A stretch of DNA of 64,000 nt from Streptomyces sp. NBC_01381 (GCF_026340305.1 NZ_JAPEPI010000002.1:2232001-2296000), one strand, 5' to 3'; shown: positions 8,204-16,684, numbered from the stretch's first letter. The notes: generated by a model not told the origin, from the letters alone. Numbers and translations: made by a program.

Positions 8204-8827
8204 GTGACATTCACCGCCGGCACGACGCGCAGTCCTGTGGCGGGGGTACCGGACAGGCGCACAGTCGCCAGAGCAGACGGTCGCCCCACCTCCCCCGATG
8301 CCACCCGGTCCGCCGCCACGAGGGGGGCGGCGGCCGGGTGGACAGCGTGCACGGCTCGTCCTGTACGCGACTCTGCGGCGGTGCTGGGCGACGACCCGCC
8401 CGGCTGCGACTCGCACGCGCGACCATTCTGCTGCCCTGCACCGCGCTTGCCGCGTCACTGATCGATGCGGGGATCGCCGCGAGCGCCACCTGGGACGACA
8501 TCGCCGACCGTGAGGCATCCGAGGAGTTGCGAGTCGCCCGCCGCGACGCCTTCGACTCGGTGGTCGCCCCTGCCCCGGGCACGGGCCATCGCCTACGACG
8601 TCAACGCCGACGAGAGTCTGCATCTGCTCGACCCGGACCGCCGCGGCCAGAACGCCCGGTCCCGACAGCATCACCTTTGCCGGGCCTCGTCGAATTCTCG
8701 TACGGAAAACGGAGTTCGCTGTCTGGGCAGATCTGGCAGTTGGTGGTCGGCCAGCACGAGTCGCTGCTCGGCAAGGCGACCGCGGCCCTCCAGAGCGATC
8801 CTGGCCACGGACCGCGACGACGCGGCT
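8204..8827 (+). pseudogene. Decayed paralogue of the membrane sensor-like gene at 6-1148
   Basis: The segment ELRVARRDAFDSVV (8525-8566) is nearly the same as QLRLARRDAFDSVV in the first gene. Directly afterwards the match continues in another frame as RARAIAYDVNADES-LLD (about 8579-8635), and then DSITFAG (about 8661-8680) in a further shifted frame. Upstream a hydrophobic stretch ending in LLPCTALAASLIDAG matches the membrane segment position. The likely start is the GTG at 8204, 86 nt after operator copy 2. Several frameshifts and deletions make it non-functional. Confidence 0.8.
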
Positions 8828-9010
8828 GACCTCCGCGGCCGATCGCTGCGCACGGGGGCCGGTGCGGTACCGATGTCGGGCCGGGCTCGCTTCTGCTGAC
8901 GGCGACGGTGACGGGACCGGCTCCGGGCGCCCTGCGGCTCGGCTCCCCGAGGGCGAGGTCGAGGTAGGGCACGGCAGTCCGGCCCCCGGCCAAGGTCTCG
9001 GCGAAAGTAG

Positions 9011-9141
9011 TTGGCGCCACTATGGTGCCACAGTGCCTGACCTGTGAATTCATGAGGTCGCAGCCGGATCGCGACGCCCGAACTGGCGCTCGTGGTGCCA
9101 ATAATGCTCGCCATGGCGCCATGAGTGTGCCATGATGATGC
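9011..9141. promoter_or_regulatory. Cluster of TGGYGCCA palindromic motifs
   Basis: Within 131 bp upstream of the gene at 9227 there are TTGGCGCCA (9011), TGGTGCCA (9023), TGGTGCCA (9093), TGGCGCCA (9114) and two shorter GTGCCA/ATGCCA forms (about 9127-9141). The density of this self-complementary core suggests an operator region for an unknown dimeric regulator. Confidence 0.4.
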
Positions 9142-9226
9142 CACGCCGAAGGGGCGGTGCCAGATACGGCGTATGTCCCCAGGCCGCGTTCACCATCCGT
9201 CCGTTCAGTTGAAGGAGCTCACAGCC

Positions 9227-9637
9227 ATGTCTCTCACCTTTACCGACCAGGACAAGAACACCCTGCGGACCGCCGCGTACGGCGCTGTGACGCTGGTGGC
9301 CTGGGCCGCTGGTGCCGGCTCGCCCCACAAGGTCGCGACCGCAGGATCCGTCGCCCTGTACTCCGCGACCGGCCCGGTCGGGCACGTGCTCGCCGAGAAG
9401 TCGAAGGACGTCGTGGGCCTGGACGGCAAGTCCGCGGCCGCTGTTGCCGACCACGTGCTGCCGGCCCTGACGGCAGCCATGCGCCTGCTCAAGAAGCAGG
9501 ACCCGGCAGAGGCCGACAACTTCCGCAGCACCGTCACCGTCGCCGTCGAAGCGGCCACCCAGGCCCAGAAGGGCGCGCCCAGCCCCGCGGTGGTCGACAT
9601 GACCCGCAAGATCGCTGAGGCACTCGACTCCGTCTGA
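9227..9637 (+). CDS. Uncharacterised 136-aa Ala-rich protein
   Basis: The ATG at 9227 is preceded by GAAGGAG eight bases upstream, a good site that excludes the longer upstream frame. The protein is helical and Ala-rich, with a mildly hydrophobic stretch at about 13-45 (AAYGAVTLVAWAAGAGS) and a C-terminal amphipathic helical part. There is no signal peptidase site, metal motif or HTH. I recognise no family. It is preceded by a cluster of TGGYGCCA motifs and followed, 150 bp later, by a cytochrome P450 gene. Confidence 0.7.
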   Translation: MSLTFTDQDKNTLRTAAYGAVTLVAWAAGAGSPHKVATAGSVALYSATGPVGHVLAEKSKDVVGLDGKSAAAVADHVLPALTAAMRLLKKQDPAEADNFRSTVTVAVEAATQAQKGAPSPAVVDMTRKIAEALDSV

Positions 9638-9787
9638 TGGGAGGGGCGGGCGGGCCGGGACCATCCGGCCCACGCCCCTCCAACGGCCGGGATCCTTGAA
9701 GCAATCCCGTGAGCGCGACCTGGTCTCTTGATGCCTGATCGCCGAGTTGAACGTTCAGCCCTGCAGCACACGAAATGGGGGGGCACT

Positions 9788-11017
9788 ATGTCCGAAGCCG
9801 CCAATGAGCCAGTGGAATTGACGCACGCTCAGATAGACGACACCTCGCACGGCTACGCACCGCTGATACGTGCGACGTTGCCGCAGACCCAGTCCCCGGT
9901 GTGGCTGGCCACCCGGTACGACGTGGTCAAGGCCGCCCTCGGCGACAGCCGGTTCGTCCGCGACCTCGCCAGGGTTCCGGGGGCGGAGGGCGGCGGTGTC
10001 GCCGCGGAGCTGCTCGACGAGGCCGGGCTGCCGGCGGAGTACCGGCAGTACCTGGAGATTCTGGTCCTGGTCGACGGGCCCGAGCACACCCGGTTGCGCA
10101 CCCATGTCATGCGCGCGTTCGCGCCGCGCCGGATCGCGGCACTACGGCCGCGCATCGAGCGCATCGTCCAGGACGTGGCCGATGAAATCGTCGCCAAGGG
10201 AGGGGAGTTCGACGTCCTGCGCGGCTTCGCCTACCCCGTCATGACGAGTGTCATCTGCGACATCATCGGGGTCGAGGGAGCAGACCGTGACCAGGTGAGC
10301 GGCTGGATCCGCGACTACGAATCCGGCGAGCCGGACCGTTTCCTGCCCGGCATCGACCACCTCGCCGCGTACATCGACGGCCTTCTCGACCGCCGTGCCG
10401 CGGCACCTGCCGAGGACCTGGCCTCCGACCTCCTGCGCTCCAGCGCGGAAGCGGGCCCTGACCAGCAGCTGACCCGGCAGGAGATGATTGCTCTGGTCTT
10501 CCTGCTGATCAACACCGGTATAGCGCCGCCGGCCTTCTTCCTCACCGACGCCGTCCTCACGCTGCTCGACCACCCCGAGGAGGTGGCCAAACTGCGCGCC
10601 GAGCCCGCGCTACTGCCGCGCGCCGTGCAGGAGTTGCTGCGCCACGTCTCCGCGGTCCGCGTCGGGGCCACGCTGTACGCCACCGAGGACGTGGAGCTCG
10701 GCGGGGTCCTGGTCCGCCGTGGCGAGGGAGTCACCAGCGGACTGCTCGCCGCCAACCGCGACCCGGGCACCTTCGCCGAACCCGCCCGGCTCGACCTCTC
10801 CCGGGAGGCGGCACGCGGCGCCGGACACATCGCCTACGGTCACGGCGCCCACCGCTGCATCGGTGCCGCCCTCGCCAACCTGCAGACCGAGGTCATCCTC
10901 GACCAACTGTTCCTCAAGCGGGACAGCTTGACCCTCGCCGTCGAACGCGACGCCCTGGAACGCATCGGCTTCGCCGGCGACGGAACGTACCCGATGGCGC
11001 TGCCCGTACGGATCTGA
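9788..11017 (+). CDS. Cytochrome P450 with atypical I-helix
   Basis: A 409-residue soluble bacterial class I P450. It has the K-helix ExxR (ELLR), the heme loop YGHGAHRCIG with Cys357 as heme ligand, and the usual length. The I-helix normally carries an acid-alcohol pair (AGxET/DT) for oxygen activation; here it reads NTGIAPPAFF, so both residues are replaced by Ala/Pro. Such P450s may use substrate groups for proton delivery or do unusual chemistry. The ATG at 9788 has GGGGGG a few bases upstream; a longer in-frame ATG at 9728 lacks a site. No ferredoxin gene is adjacent. Substrate unknown. Confidence 0.88.
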   Translation: MSEAANEPVELTHAQIDDTSHGYAPLIRATLPQTQSPVWLATRYDVVKAALGDSRFVRDLARVPGAEGGGVAAELLDEAGLPAEYRQYLEILVLVDGPEHTRLRTHVMRAFAPRRIAALRPRIERIVQDVADEIVAKGGEFDVLRGFAYPVMTSVICDIIGVEGADRDQVSGWIRDYESGEPDRFLPGIDHLAAYIDGLLDRRAAAPAEDLASDLLRSSAEAGPDQQLTRQEMIALVFLLINTGIAPPAFFLTDAVLTLLDHPEEVAKLRAEPALLPRAVQELLRHVSAVRVGATLYATEDVELGGVLVRRGEGVTSGLLAANRDPGTFAEPARLDLSREAARGAGHIAYGHGAHRCIGAALANLQTEVILDQLFLKRDSLTLAVERDALERIGFAGDGTYPMALPVRI

Positions 11018-11095
11018 GGCGCGGCGGATCCGGTTCGCCCTGACGGGGGCCGTTCGTACGGTTCCTGTCGGCGGCGCACCCGTGACAGGCCGGGC

Positions 11096-12664
11096 TCAGG
11101 CGTCCGCGAGCCTGGCCTCTTCCAGGTCCAGGGAGCGCTGCAGCCGACGCCGCGTTGTGTCGCTGATGCGGTGGTCGTCGTACAGGCGCTGCAGCTCCCC
11201 GGCCTCCACTTCGATCAGGTCGCGCCGAAGCTGGCGGTAGATGTGGTCGGCGGATTCCTCCGGGTCGGCATGGCCCGGGCCGAGCCGGTCCCGGGCGTGG
11301 TCGAGGCGGGCCTTCAGACTGCGGCGCAGCCGGTCGAGGACGACGTCGGGTACGGCTTCGAGTTCGGACATCTCGTCCACCCGGCGGATGCTCGCGGTGG
11401 TGAGGCTGCACCGCGCCGCGGCCTCTTCCCGCTCGGTATGGGCCGGTTCGAGGGCGAGGCCGGAGCGGCGTACGACCGGAGCCAGCGTGAATCCCTGCAC
11501 GACCAAGGTGACCACCACGACCGAGGTGGTGAGGACGAGGACCAGGGGGCGCTGGGCCAGAATCGAACCGTCGTCCGCTGCCACCGGGATGGACAGCGCG
11601 GCTGCCAGCGGTACGACGCCTCGGGTGCCCGCCCACGTCAGCACCACGGGGACTCTCCAGGAGACCTGTTCGACGCCGCCCTTGCGCTGGACGAGCGCCG
11701 ACAGCGGAGCGAGCCACAGCATCCGTACGGCGACGAGCGTGGCCGCGACGGCCAGCGCGTAGAGCGGCCACAGCCGGTCGCCGTCGGAGAGCGCCCGTAC
11801 CTGCGCGGGCAAGGTCAGGCCGATGAGGCTGAACACGACCGACTCGAGCAGAAACACCACCGTGCCGTAGACGGCGTGCAGTTGGAGCCTTATACGGGCG
11901 TTGGTGAGACGGTCACCGCGGCCGCCGAGCACGACCCCGGCCACCACGACGGAGGTGACGCCCGAGGTGTGGGCGGCCTCGGCGAGGACGTAGGCGGCGT
12001 ACGGCGTGATCAGCGCGATCACCGTCTCCAGGACCGGGTCCTCGGTACGCCGCCGGATCAGCGCCACGATTCCCGCGACCGCCGCGCCGATCAGCGTGCC
12101 GCCACCCGCGAGAAGCGCGAACTCGCCGCCCGCCGCTTCCCAGGACACGGCGGAGGAGGCCACGGCCACGGTCACCGCGACCCGGAAGAGCACCAGGGAG
12201 GTCGCGTCGTTGAAGAGACTCTCCGCCTGCACGAGCATCTGCACCTTGGGCGGCAGAGCCAGGCGCCGGCCGAGAGCCGTGACCGCCACCGGGTCGGTCG
12301 AGGCGAGGACGGCCCCGAGCACGAGGGCCATCTCCCAGGAGAGCGGCGTCAGCACGGACGCCACCACGCCGACCGCTGCCGCCGAGGCGAGCACGAGCCC
12401 CACGGCGAGTACGCCGACCGGCTTCCACACCGCGCGCAGTTCGCGCCACGAGAGTTCCTCGGCACTGGCGTACAGCAGCGGCGGCAGCACCACCAGGCCG
12501 ATGACCTCGGGGGTCACCTGAATGTCCGGGGTGCCGGGGATCAGCGCCACGGCGAGGCCGGCGACGACCAGGAGGGAGGGGGCGGGGATGCGCCGGCGAC
12601 GCGCGAAGGTCGCCACCATGGTGGCGAGCACGACAAGGGCCAGAACCGTACCTACGCTGCGCAT
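11096..12664 (-). CDS. CPA1-type Na+(K+)/H+ antiporter
   Basis: A 522-residue membrane protein with about 12 membrane helices in the first 400 residues and a charged helical C-terminal cytoplasmic tail. It has the CPA1/NhaP signatures STDPVAVTAL and ESLFNDATS; the aspartates of those motifs carry ion exchange. It exchanges cytoplasmic Na+ or K+ for protons across the cell membrane. It sits between orphan Kdp genes and is divergent from kdpF-kdpD with operator copy 3 in the gap (12665-12898), which suggests a shared role in cation homeostasis. Confidence 0.88.
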   Translation of the reverse strand: MRSVGTVLALVVLATMVATFARRRRIPAPSLLVVAGLAVALIPGTPDIQVTPEVIGLVVLPPLLYASAEELSWRELRAVWKPVGVLAVGLVLASAAAVGVVASVLTPLSWEMALVLGAVLASTDPVAVTALGRRLALPPKVQMLVQAESLFNDATSLVLFRVAVTVAVASSAVSWEAAGGEFALLAGGGTLIGAAVAGIVALIRRRTEDPVLETVIALITPYAAYVLAEAAHTSGVTSVVVAGVVLGGRGDRLTNARIRLQLHAVYGTVVFLLESVVFSLIGLTLPAQVRALSDGDRLWPLYALAVAATLVAVRMLWLAPLSALVQRKGGVEQVSWRVPVVLTWAGTRGVVPLAAALSIPVAADDGSILAQRPLVLVLTTSVVVVTLVVQGFTLAPVVRRSGLALEPAHTEREEAAARCSLTTASIRRVDEMSELEAVPDVVLDRLRRSLKARLDHARDRLGPGHADPEESADHIYRQLRRDLIEVEAGELQRLYDDHRISDTTRRRLQRSLDLEEARLADA

Positions 12665-12762
12665 GCCGCCCCCGATCGACTGCGGGCACCCCTTCGATAC
12701 AGGGCCCCGTCACGCCGACCAGACTTCCCGGCACACCGCTTTCACCCTATCGGCAGTACGCC

Positions 12763-12812
12763 CGTCAGGGCACCGTCAACGCCTGGGCAGCAGCCGCCAG
12801 AGATCCGTCAAG
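12763..12812 (+). promoter_or_regulatory. Four-box operator-like array, Kdp type (copy 3)
   Basis: Boxes CGTCAGG (12763), CGTCAAC (12774), CGCCAGA (12795) and CGTCAAG (12806), with 11-21-11 spacing. It ends 86 nt before the kdpF GTG at 12899, the same distance as copy 2 to its gene. The right half (about 12794-12815) is almost identical to copy 1. Confidence 0.6.
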
Positions 12813-12898
12813 GGTTGTGCTGCGGCTCTCCCCGGCGGGGGACCAGTGGGCGAACCTCCACACAGGAAACCTCCATGAAGGCAGAGGAGTTGAGTGCG

Positions 12899-12988
12899 GT
12901 GACTGCCGAGAACGTCGTAGGGATGATCGTGGCCGTCAGTCTGGTCGGGTACCTGGTCCTGGCCAGGCTCTTCCCGGAGAGGTTCTGA
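12899..12988 (+). CDS. kdpF: KdpF, small Kdp subunit (second copy)
   Basis: A 29-residue single-helix peptide (TAENVVGMIVAVSLVGYLVL then a short PERF end), nearly the same as the kdpF of the main operon, including the GTGACTGCCGA start. GAGGAG lies about 7 nt upstream. An in-frame ATG at 12875 would add eight residues. In E. coli KdpF stabilises the KdpABC complex. Here it is followed not by kdpA but directly by kdpD (11 nt gap), so kdpABC appears to have been lost from this copy. Confidence 0.85.
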   Translation: MTAENVVGMIVAVSLVGYLVLARLFPERF

Positions 12989-12999
12989 CCCCCGAGAAC

Positions 13000-15555
13000 A
13001 TGAGTGCCGCACAGCCCATGAATGACGCACGGCCCGAGCCGGGAGTACGCCGCGGCAGGCTCAAGGTCTACCTCGGCGCCGCGCCCGGCGTCGGCAAGAC
13101 CTACCGCATGCTCGACGAGGCCCGCCGCAGGGCCGAGCGCGGCACGGACGTGGTGGTCGGCTTCGCCGAATGCCACAAGCGGCCGCACACCGAGGCGATG
13201 GTGGACGGCCTGGAAGTGATGGAGCGAGCTCAATGCGCCTACCGCGGCGCCGAGTTCCCCGAGCTGGACCTGGATGCCGTACTCGCCAGGCGCCCACAGG
13301 TCGCTGTCGTCGACGAGCTCGCGCACAGCAACGTTCCGGGCGGCGGTCGCAACGCCAAGCGCTGGCAGGACGTCGAGGCGCTCCTGGACGCCGGGATCGA
13401 CGTCGTCACCGCCCTGAACATCCAGCATCTGGAATCGCTCAACGACGTCGTCGAGAAGATCACCAGGGTTCCGCAACGTGAGTCCGTGCCCGATGCGGTC
13501 GTCCGCCGTGCCGACCAGATCGAGCTCGTGGACATGCCCCCCGAGGGGCTGCGGCGGCGGATGGCGCACGGCAACATCTACGCGCCGGAGAAGGTCGATG
13601 CCGCGCTCGCCAACTACTTCCGGCCGGGAAACCTCACCGCGCTGCGGGAGTTGGCGCTGCTGTGGCTGGCCGACCGGGTCGACGAGGCGCTGCAGTACTA
13701 CCGGGCCGAACACAACATAGGCGGTGTGTGGGAGACCCGGGAGCGGGTCGTGGTCGCCCTGACCGGCGGGCCCGAGGGCGAGACCCTGATCCGGCGGGCC
13801 GCCCGCATCGCGGCCAGATCGGCGGGCGGAGAAGTCCTCGCCGTGCACGTCGCCCGCAGTGACGGTCTGGCCGCCGGCACCTCGCACGCCGCTCTGGTGC
13901 GCCAGCGCCGCCTCGTCGAATCCATCGGCGGCAGCTACCACTCCGTCGTCGGCGACCATGTGCCCACCGCTCTGGTCGAGTTCGCGCGCGCGGAGAACGC
14001 CACTCAGCTGGTGCTCGGCACCAGCCGCCGTGGCCGCCTGGAACGGTTCCTCACGGGCAGCGGCATCGGCGACACGACCGTCGCTCTCTCCGATGACATC
14101 GACGTCCACATGGTCACGCACGAGCGGGCCGGGGGCGGCCGGCTGCTGCCCTCGCGACGTCGTACGCTCCCGGCCTCCCGCCTGATCGCGGGACCCGTGG
14201 CCGGACTGCTTCTGCCGGTCCTGCTCACCTTCGCCCTGGACAGGATGCGGGGGACGCTGAACCTCACCAGCGAGGCCCTGCTCTTCCTGCTCGCCGTGGT
14301 GGGCGTGGCCTGCATAGGCGGCGTGACCTCCGCGCTGATCGCCTCGGTGACCGCGTCGCTGCTGCTCAACTACTGGTTCATTCCGCCCACCGGCCACTTC
14401 ACCATGGCCGACCCGGACGCCGTCGTGGCCATCGCCGTCTTCGCCGTCGTGGCAGCGACCGTGGCGGGCGTGGTGGACCGGTCCCTGCGCTTGTCGCGGC
14501 GCTCCGCGCGGGCGACAGCAGAGGCCGAGACCATGTCCTCGCTGGCGGGCAGCATCGTCCGTGGCGACCGGGCGATCCCGGCCCTCCTCGAACACACCCG
14601 GGAGACCTTCGGAATGGAGTCGGCCGAGCTGGTCGAGGAACCGCCGGATGCCACCGACACCGACTCGGCCACGGTCACCGTTCCTGTCGGCACCGGTTCC
14701 CTTCTTGTCCTGCGCGGGCGCACCCTGGCCTCCTCGGAGCGCCGCGTGCTGTCTGCCTTCGCCGCGCATGTGGGCGCCGCCGTCGAGCGGGCCCGGCTCG
14801 CCGAGGCCGCCGCCGAGGTCGAGCCGGTCAAGGCCGCCGACCGCATGCGTACGGCCCTGCTGCGGGCCGTCGGACACGACCTGCGCACCCCGCTCGCCAC
14901 CGCTCTCGCCACCGTCGGCTCCCTGCGCAGCCGGGACGTCTCCTTCTCCGCCGAGGATCGCGAAGAGCTCCTGGCCTCCGCCGAGGACTCGCTGACCAAG
15001 CTCAGCAGACTCGTCGAGAACCTCCTGGACATGAGCCGACTGCAGGCCGGCGCCCTGAAACTGAGGCTGCGGGCCACCGCCCTGGAGGAAGTGCTGCCAC
15101 CCGCCCTCGACTCGCTGCCGGCCGACGCGCCCCTTATCGAGATACAGAGCCTGGAGGAGATCCCGGCGGTCCTCGCCGACCCCCCGCTCCTGGAACGCGT
15201 GATCGCCAACCTCGTCGGAAACGCGACGCGCCACTCGCCGCCCGAGGAGTCGGTCCTTGTCGCCGCGAGTGCCCTCGCGGGCCGCGTCGAACTGCGGGTC
15301 GTCGACCGCGGTCCAGGGCTGCCACCCCACCATCGCGATCAGGTCTTTGCACCATTCCAGCGCCTCGGTGACACCGACAACACCACGGGTCTCGGTCTGG
15401 GTCTCGCGCTCGCCCGCGGGCTGACCGAGGCGATGGACGGCACCCTGACCCCGGAGGACACCCCGGGCGGCGGCCTGACCATGGTCGTGTCCCTGCCCTT
15501 CGCGGATCAGGTGCCGCGGTCTCGTGATGCCGAGCGGGTGAGCGGTGGAGTATGA
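13000..15555 (+). CDS. kdpD: KdpD sensor histidine kinase (second full copy, no adjacent kdpE)
   Basis: 851 residues with full KdpD architecture: N-terminal KdpD domain with Walker A GAAPGVGKT (about 26-34) and VDELAHSN, a universal-stress-like domain (about 248-380), four close membrane helices (DUF4118, about 395-490), a GAF-like region, HisKA with VGHDLRTPL (H626), and HATPase with N box NLVGNATRH, G1 VDRGPG and G2 GLGLGLA. It senses potassium or turgor and phosphorylates KdpE. No response regulator follows, so it must use the KdpE encoded at 21350 or another partner. It is closely similar to the KdpD at 22123 and is preceded by kdpF and operator copy 3. The next 225 bp hold only decayed sequence. 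Confidence 0.9.
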   Translation: MSAAQPMNDARPEPGVRRGRLKVYLGAAPGVGKTYRMLDEARRRAERGTDVVVGFAECHKRPHTEAMVDGLEVMERAQCAYRGAEFPELDLDAVLARRPQVAVVDELAHSNVPGGGRNAKRWQDVEALLDAGIDVVTALNIQHLESLNDVVEKITRVPQRESVPDAVVRRADQIELVDMPPEGLRRRMAHGNIYAPEKVDAALANYFRPGNLTALRELALLWLADRVDEALQYYRAEHNIGGVWETRERVVVALTGGPEGETLIRRAARIAARSAGGEVLAVHVARSDGLAAGTSHAALVRQRRLVESIGGSYHSVVGDHVPTALVEFARAENATQLVLGTSRRGRLERFLTGSGIGDTTVALSDDIDVHMVTHERAGGGRLLPSRRRTLPASRLIAGPVAGLLLPVLLTFALDRMRGTLNLTSEALLFLLAVVGVACIGGVTSALIASVTASLLLNYWFIPPTGHFTMADPDAVVAIAVFAVVAATVAGVVDRSLRLSRRSARATAEAETMSSLAGSIVRGDRAIPALLEHTRETFGMESAELVEEPPDATDTDSATVTVPVGTGSLLVLRGRTLASSERRVLSAFAAHVGAAVERARLAEAAAEVEPVKAADRMRTALLRAVGHDLRTPLATALATVGSLRSRDVSFSAEDREELLASAEDSLTKLSRLVENLLDMSRLQAGALKLRLRATALEEVLPPALDSLPADAPLIEIQSLEEIPAVLADPPLLERVIANLVGNATRHSPPEESVLVAASALAGRVELRVVDRGPGLPPHHRDQVFAPFQRLGDTDNTTGLGLGLALARGLTEAMDGTLTPEDTPGGGLTMVVSLPFADQVPRSRDAERVSGGV

Positions 15556-15780
15556 CGCCCCCGGCCGCCGTCCCGTGCCGATCAGTCCCACATCGGGGGT
15601 ACGGATCGGCAGTACGGGCAAGTGCCCATACGCAACCCTGATGCCCAACTCGCGCAGAACGCGGAACCAGCCCCCACTCGCACGGCAGTCTTCTTCCGCG
15701 TGACCTCAACTCTCCATCTGCATCTGCCGGTTGGGCAACGCTCCCAGCAGATGTGATCTGCGGCGACGGGGGCCTCGCAC

Positions 15781-16321
15781 GCCGACGAACACGGCTCGCT
15801 GATCGCCGAGTTGCACCGTGACCCGCACTCACCCATCGAGCTGCTGGTACCCACCCGGCCCGACGAGCAGACCCTGTGCGCCGCCGGCGTCGAGCGGGCC
15901 GCCGCCCTCGCCCTCACCCATGGCGACGACCAGGTGAACATGACCGCGGCGCTGCTCGCCCGCAGCCTCAACCCGGCCATACGCCTGGTCGTCCGCATGT
16001 ACCACCGGGACCGTGGCCGTCATCTGGAGCGGCTCCTGGATCGCGCCGCCGCAGCCGTGGAAGGTCTTCCTGTCTCGCGAGGTCACGGCGGTCTTCGGGG
16101 CCCTGGCCGCCATCGTGGTGGTCCTTGCGCTGGCCACCTTCCTGGTCGAGCGCGGCCCGCTGTGGCGGTCCGTCTACCTTCCCCTGCTCGACATCTTCAC
16201 CATGGGTGACCCGGCCACCGATGGATCACCCGGCCGCCGAATTCTTCAACTCGTCGCAGGATTCGTGGGGTTGGCGGTCCTGCCGCTCGTGGTGGCCGCC
16301 GCGATGAACGCCACTGATGCC
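15781..16321 (+). pseudogene. Decayed NAD-binding potassium-channel-like (TrkA-N/RCK) gene
   Basis: Frame 1 (15781-16060) encodes an RCK/TrkA-N-like part: ERAAALALTHGDDQVNMTAA followed by LLARSLNPAIRLVVRMY. Frame 2 (about 16067-16320) encodes the membrane and pore-like part of the same kind of protein (FGALAAIVVVLALATF and LLDIFTMGDPATDG). In intact actinobacterial proteins of this type these regions belong to one ion-channel-like chain with duplicated NAD-binding and membrane parts. The middle is deleted and the frames differ. The sequence runs directly into a kdpD tail fragment. Confidence 0.7.
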
Positions 16322-16341
16322 TTCCGTGCCGCGTCCGCGAG

Positions 16342-16455
16342 CTGGGGCTTGCTCTGGCCCGGGGTCTCACCGAGGCCATGTCCGGCACTCTGACCCCCGA
16401 GGACACACCGGGCGGCGGCCTGACCATGGTCGTCTCCCTGCCCTGCGCGGTCTGA
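16342..16455 (+). pseudogene. kdpD: C-terminal fragment of kdpD
   Basis: 37 codons (LGLALARGLTEAMSGTLTPE, then DTPGGGLTMVVSLP) match the last HATPase segment of the intact KdpD at 13000 almost residue for residue and end in TGA. Nothing upstream belongs to kdpD. It is the remaining tail of a third kdpD, left by recombination just before the main kdp operon. Confidence 0.85.
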
Positions 16456-16477
16456 CAAGGCGGCGGAACCGGAGATC

Positions 16478-16527
16478 CGTAGGGGATGCGTCAAGACGGC
16501 GCTGCGGGGCGTAAGGAGGGCGTTAAT
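16478..16527 (+). promoter_or_regulatory. Four-box operator-like array, Kdp type (copy 4, main operon)
   Basis: Boxes CGTAGGG (16478), CGTCAAG (16489), CGTAAGG (16510) and CGTTAAT (16521), with 11-21-11 spacing. It ends 73 nt before the ATG at 16601. This array directly precedes the complete kdp operon, which supports KdpE as the binding protein. Confidence 0.6.
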
Positions 16528-16600
16528 GAGAGCCATGTGGTGGCTGAAAAGCGGTTTCCTCGTCTGGTCCGAGAATCCGTTCTTCACTCAGGAGCTCACG

Positions 16601-16684
16601 ATGGCCGACGTGGCCTTCGTCGTCACCACGATCGCGGTCTTCGCGCTGGTGGCTTTCATCGCCAAGGGGGTGGCCAAGCTGTGA
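16601..16684 (+). CDS. 27-aa membrane peptide heading the kdp operon
   Basis: A single hydrophobic helix peptide (MADVAFVVTTIAVFALVAFI then a basic end, AKGVAKL). AGGAG lies 8 nt upstream of ATG 16601. Its TGA overlaps the GTG of kdpF (GTGA), so the two are translationally coupled. From memory, similar peptides stand before kdpF in other actinobacterial operons but have no assigned role. An upstream in-frame ATG at 16526 has a strong site but lies within the operator array, upstream of any promoter activated from it, so 16601 is preferred. It could be an extra small Kdp subunit. Confidence 0.75.
   Translation: MADVAFVVTTIAVFALVAFIAKGVAKL

Noticed and set aside
7767..8337. c-di-AMP (ydaO-type) or K+ riboswitch ahead of kdp genes
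   Set aside because: I looked for the conserved core and paired stems and found none; the tandem boxes explain the structure better.
11171..12988. 605-codon plus-strand frame ending in KdpF
   Set aside because: Most of it is the antisense of the antiporter gene; only the last 30 codons (kdpF) are supported.
12808..15648. 946-codon open frame on the minus strand opposite kdpD
   Set aside because: It is the mirror of the high-GC codon pattern of kdpD; the product is Gly/Arg/Asp-rich without domains, while kdpD has all its motifs.
15556..15780. Short gene between kdpD and the channel relic
   Set aside because: Only weak broken frames (for example a minus-strand ELGIRVAYGHLPVLP stretch) with no start and no family; left unannotated.
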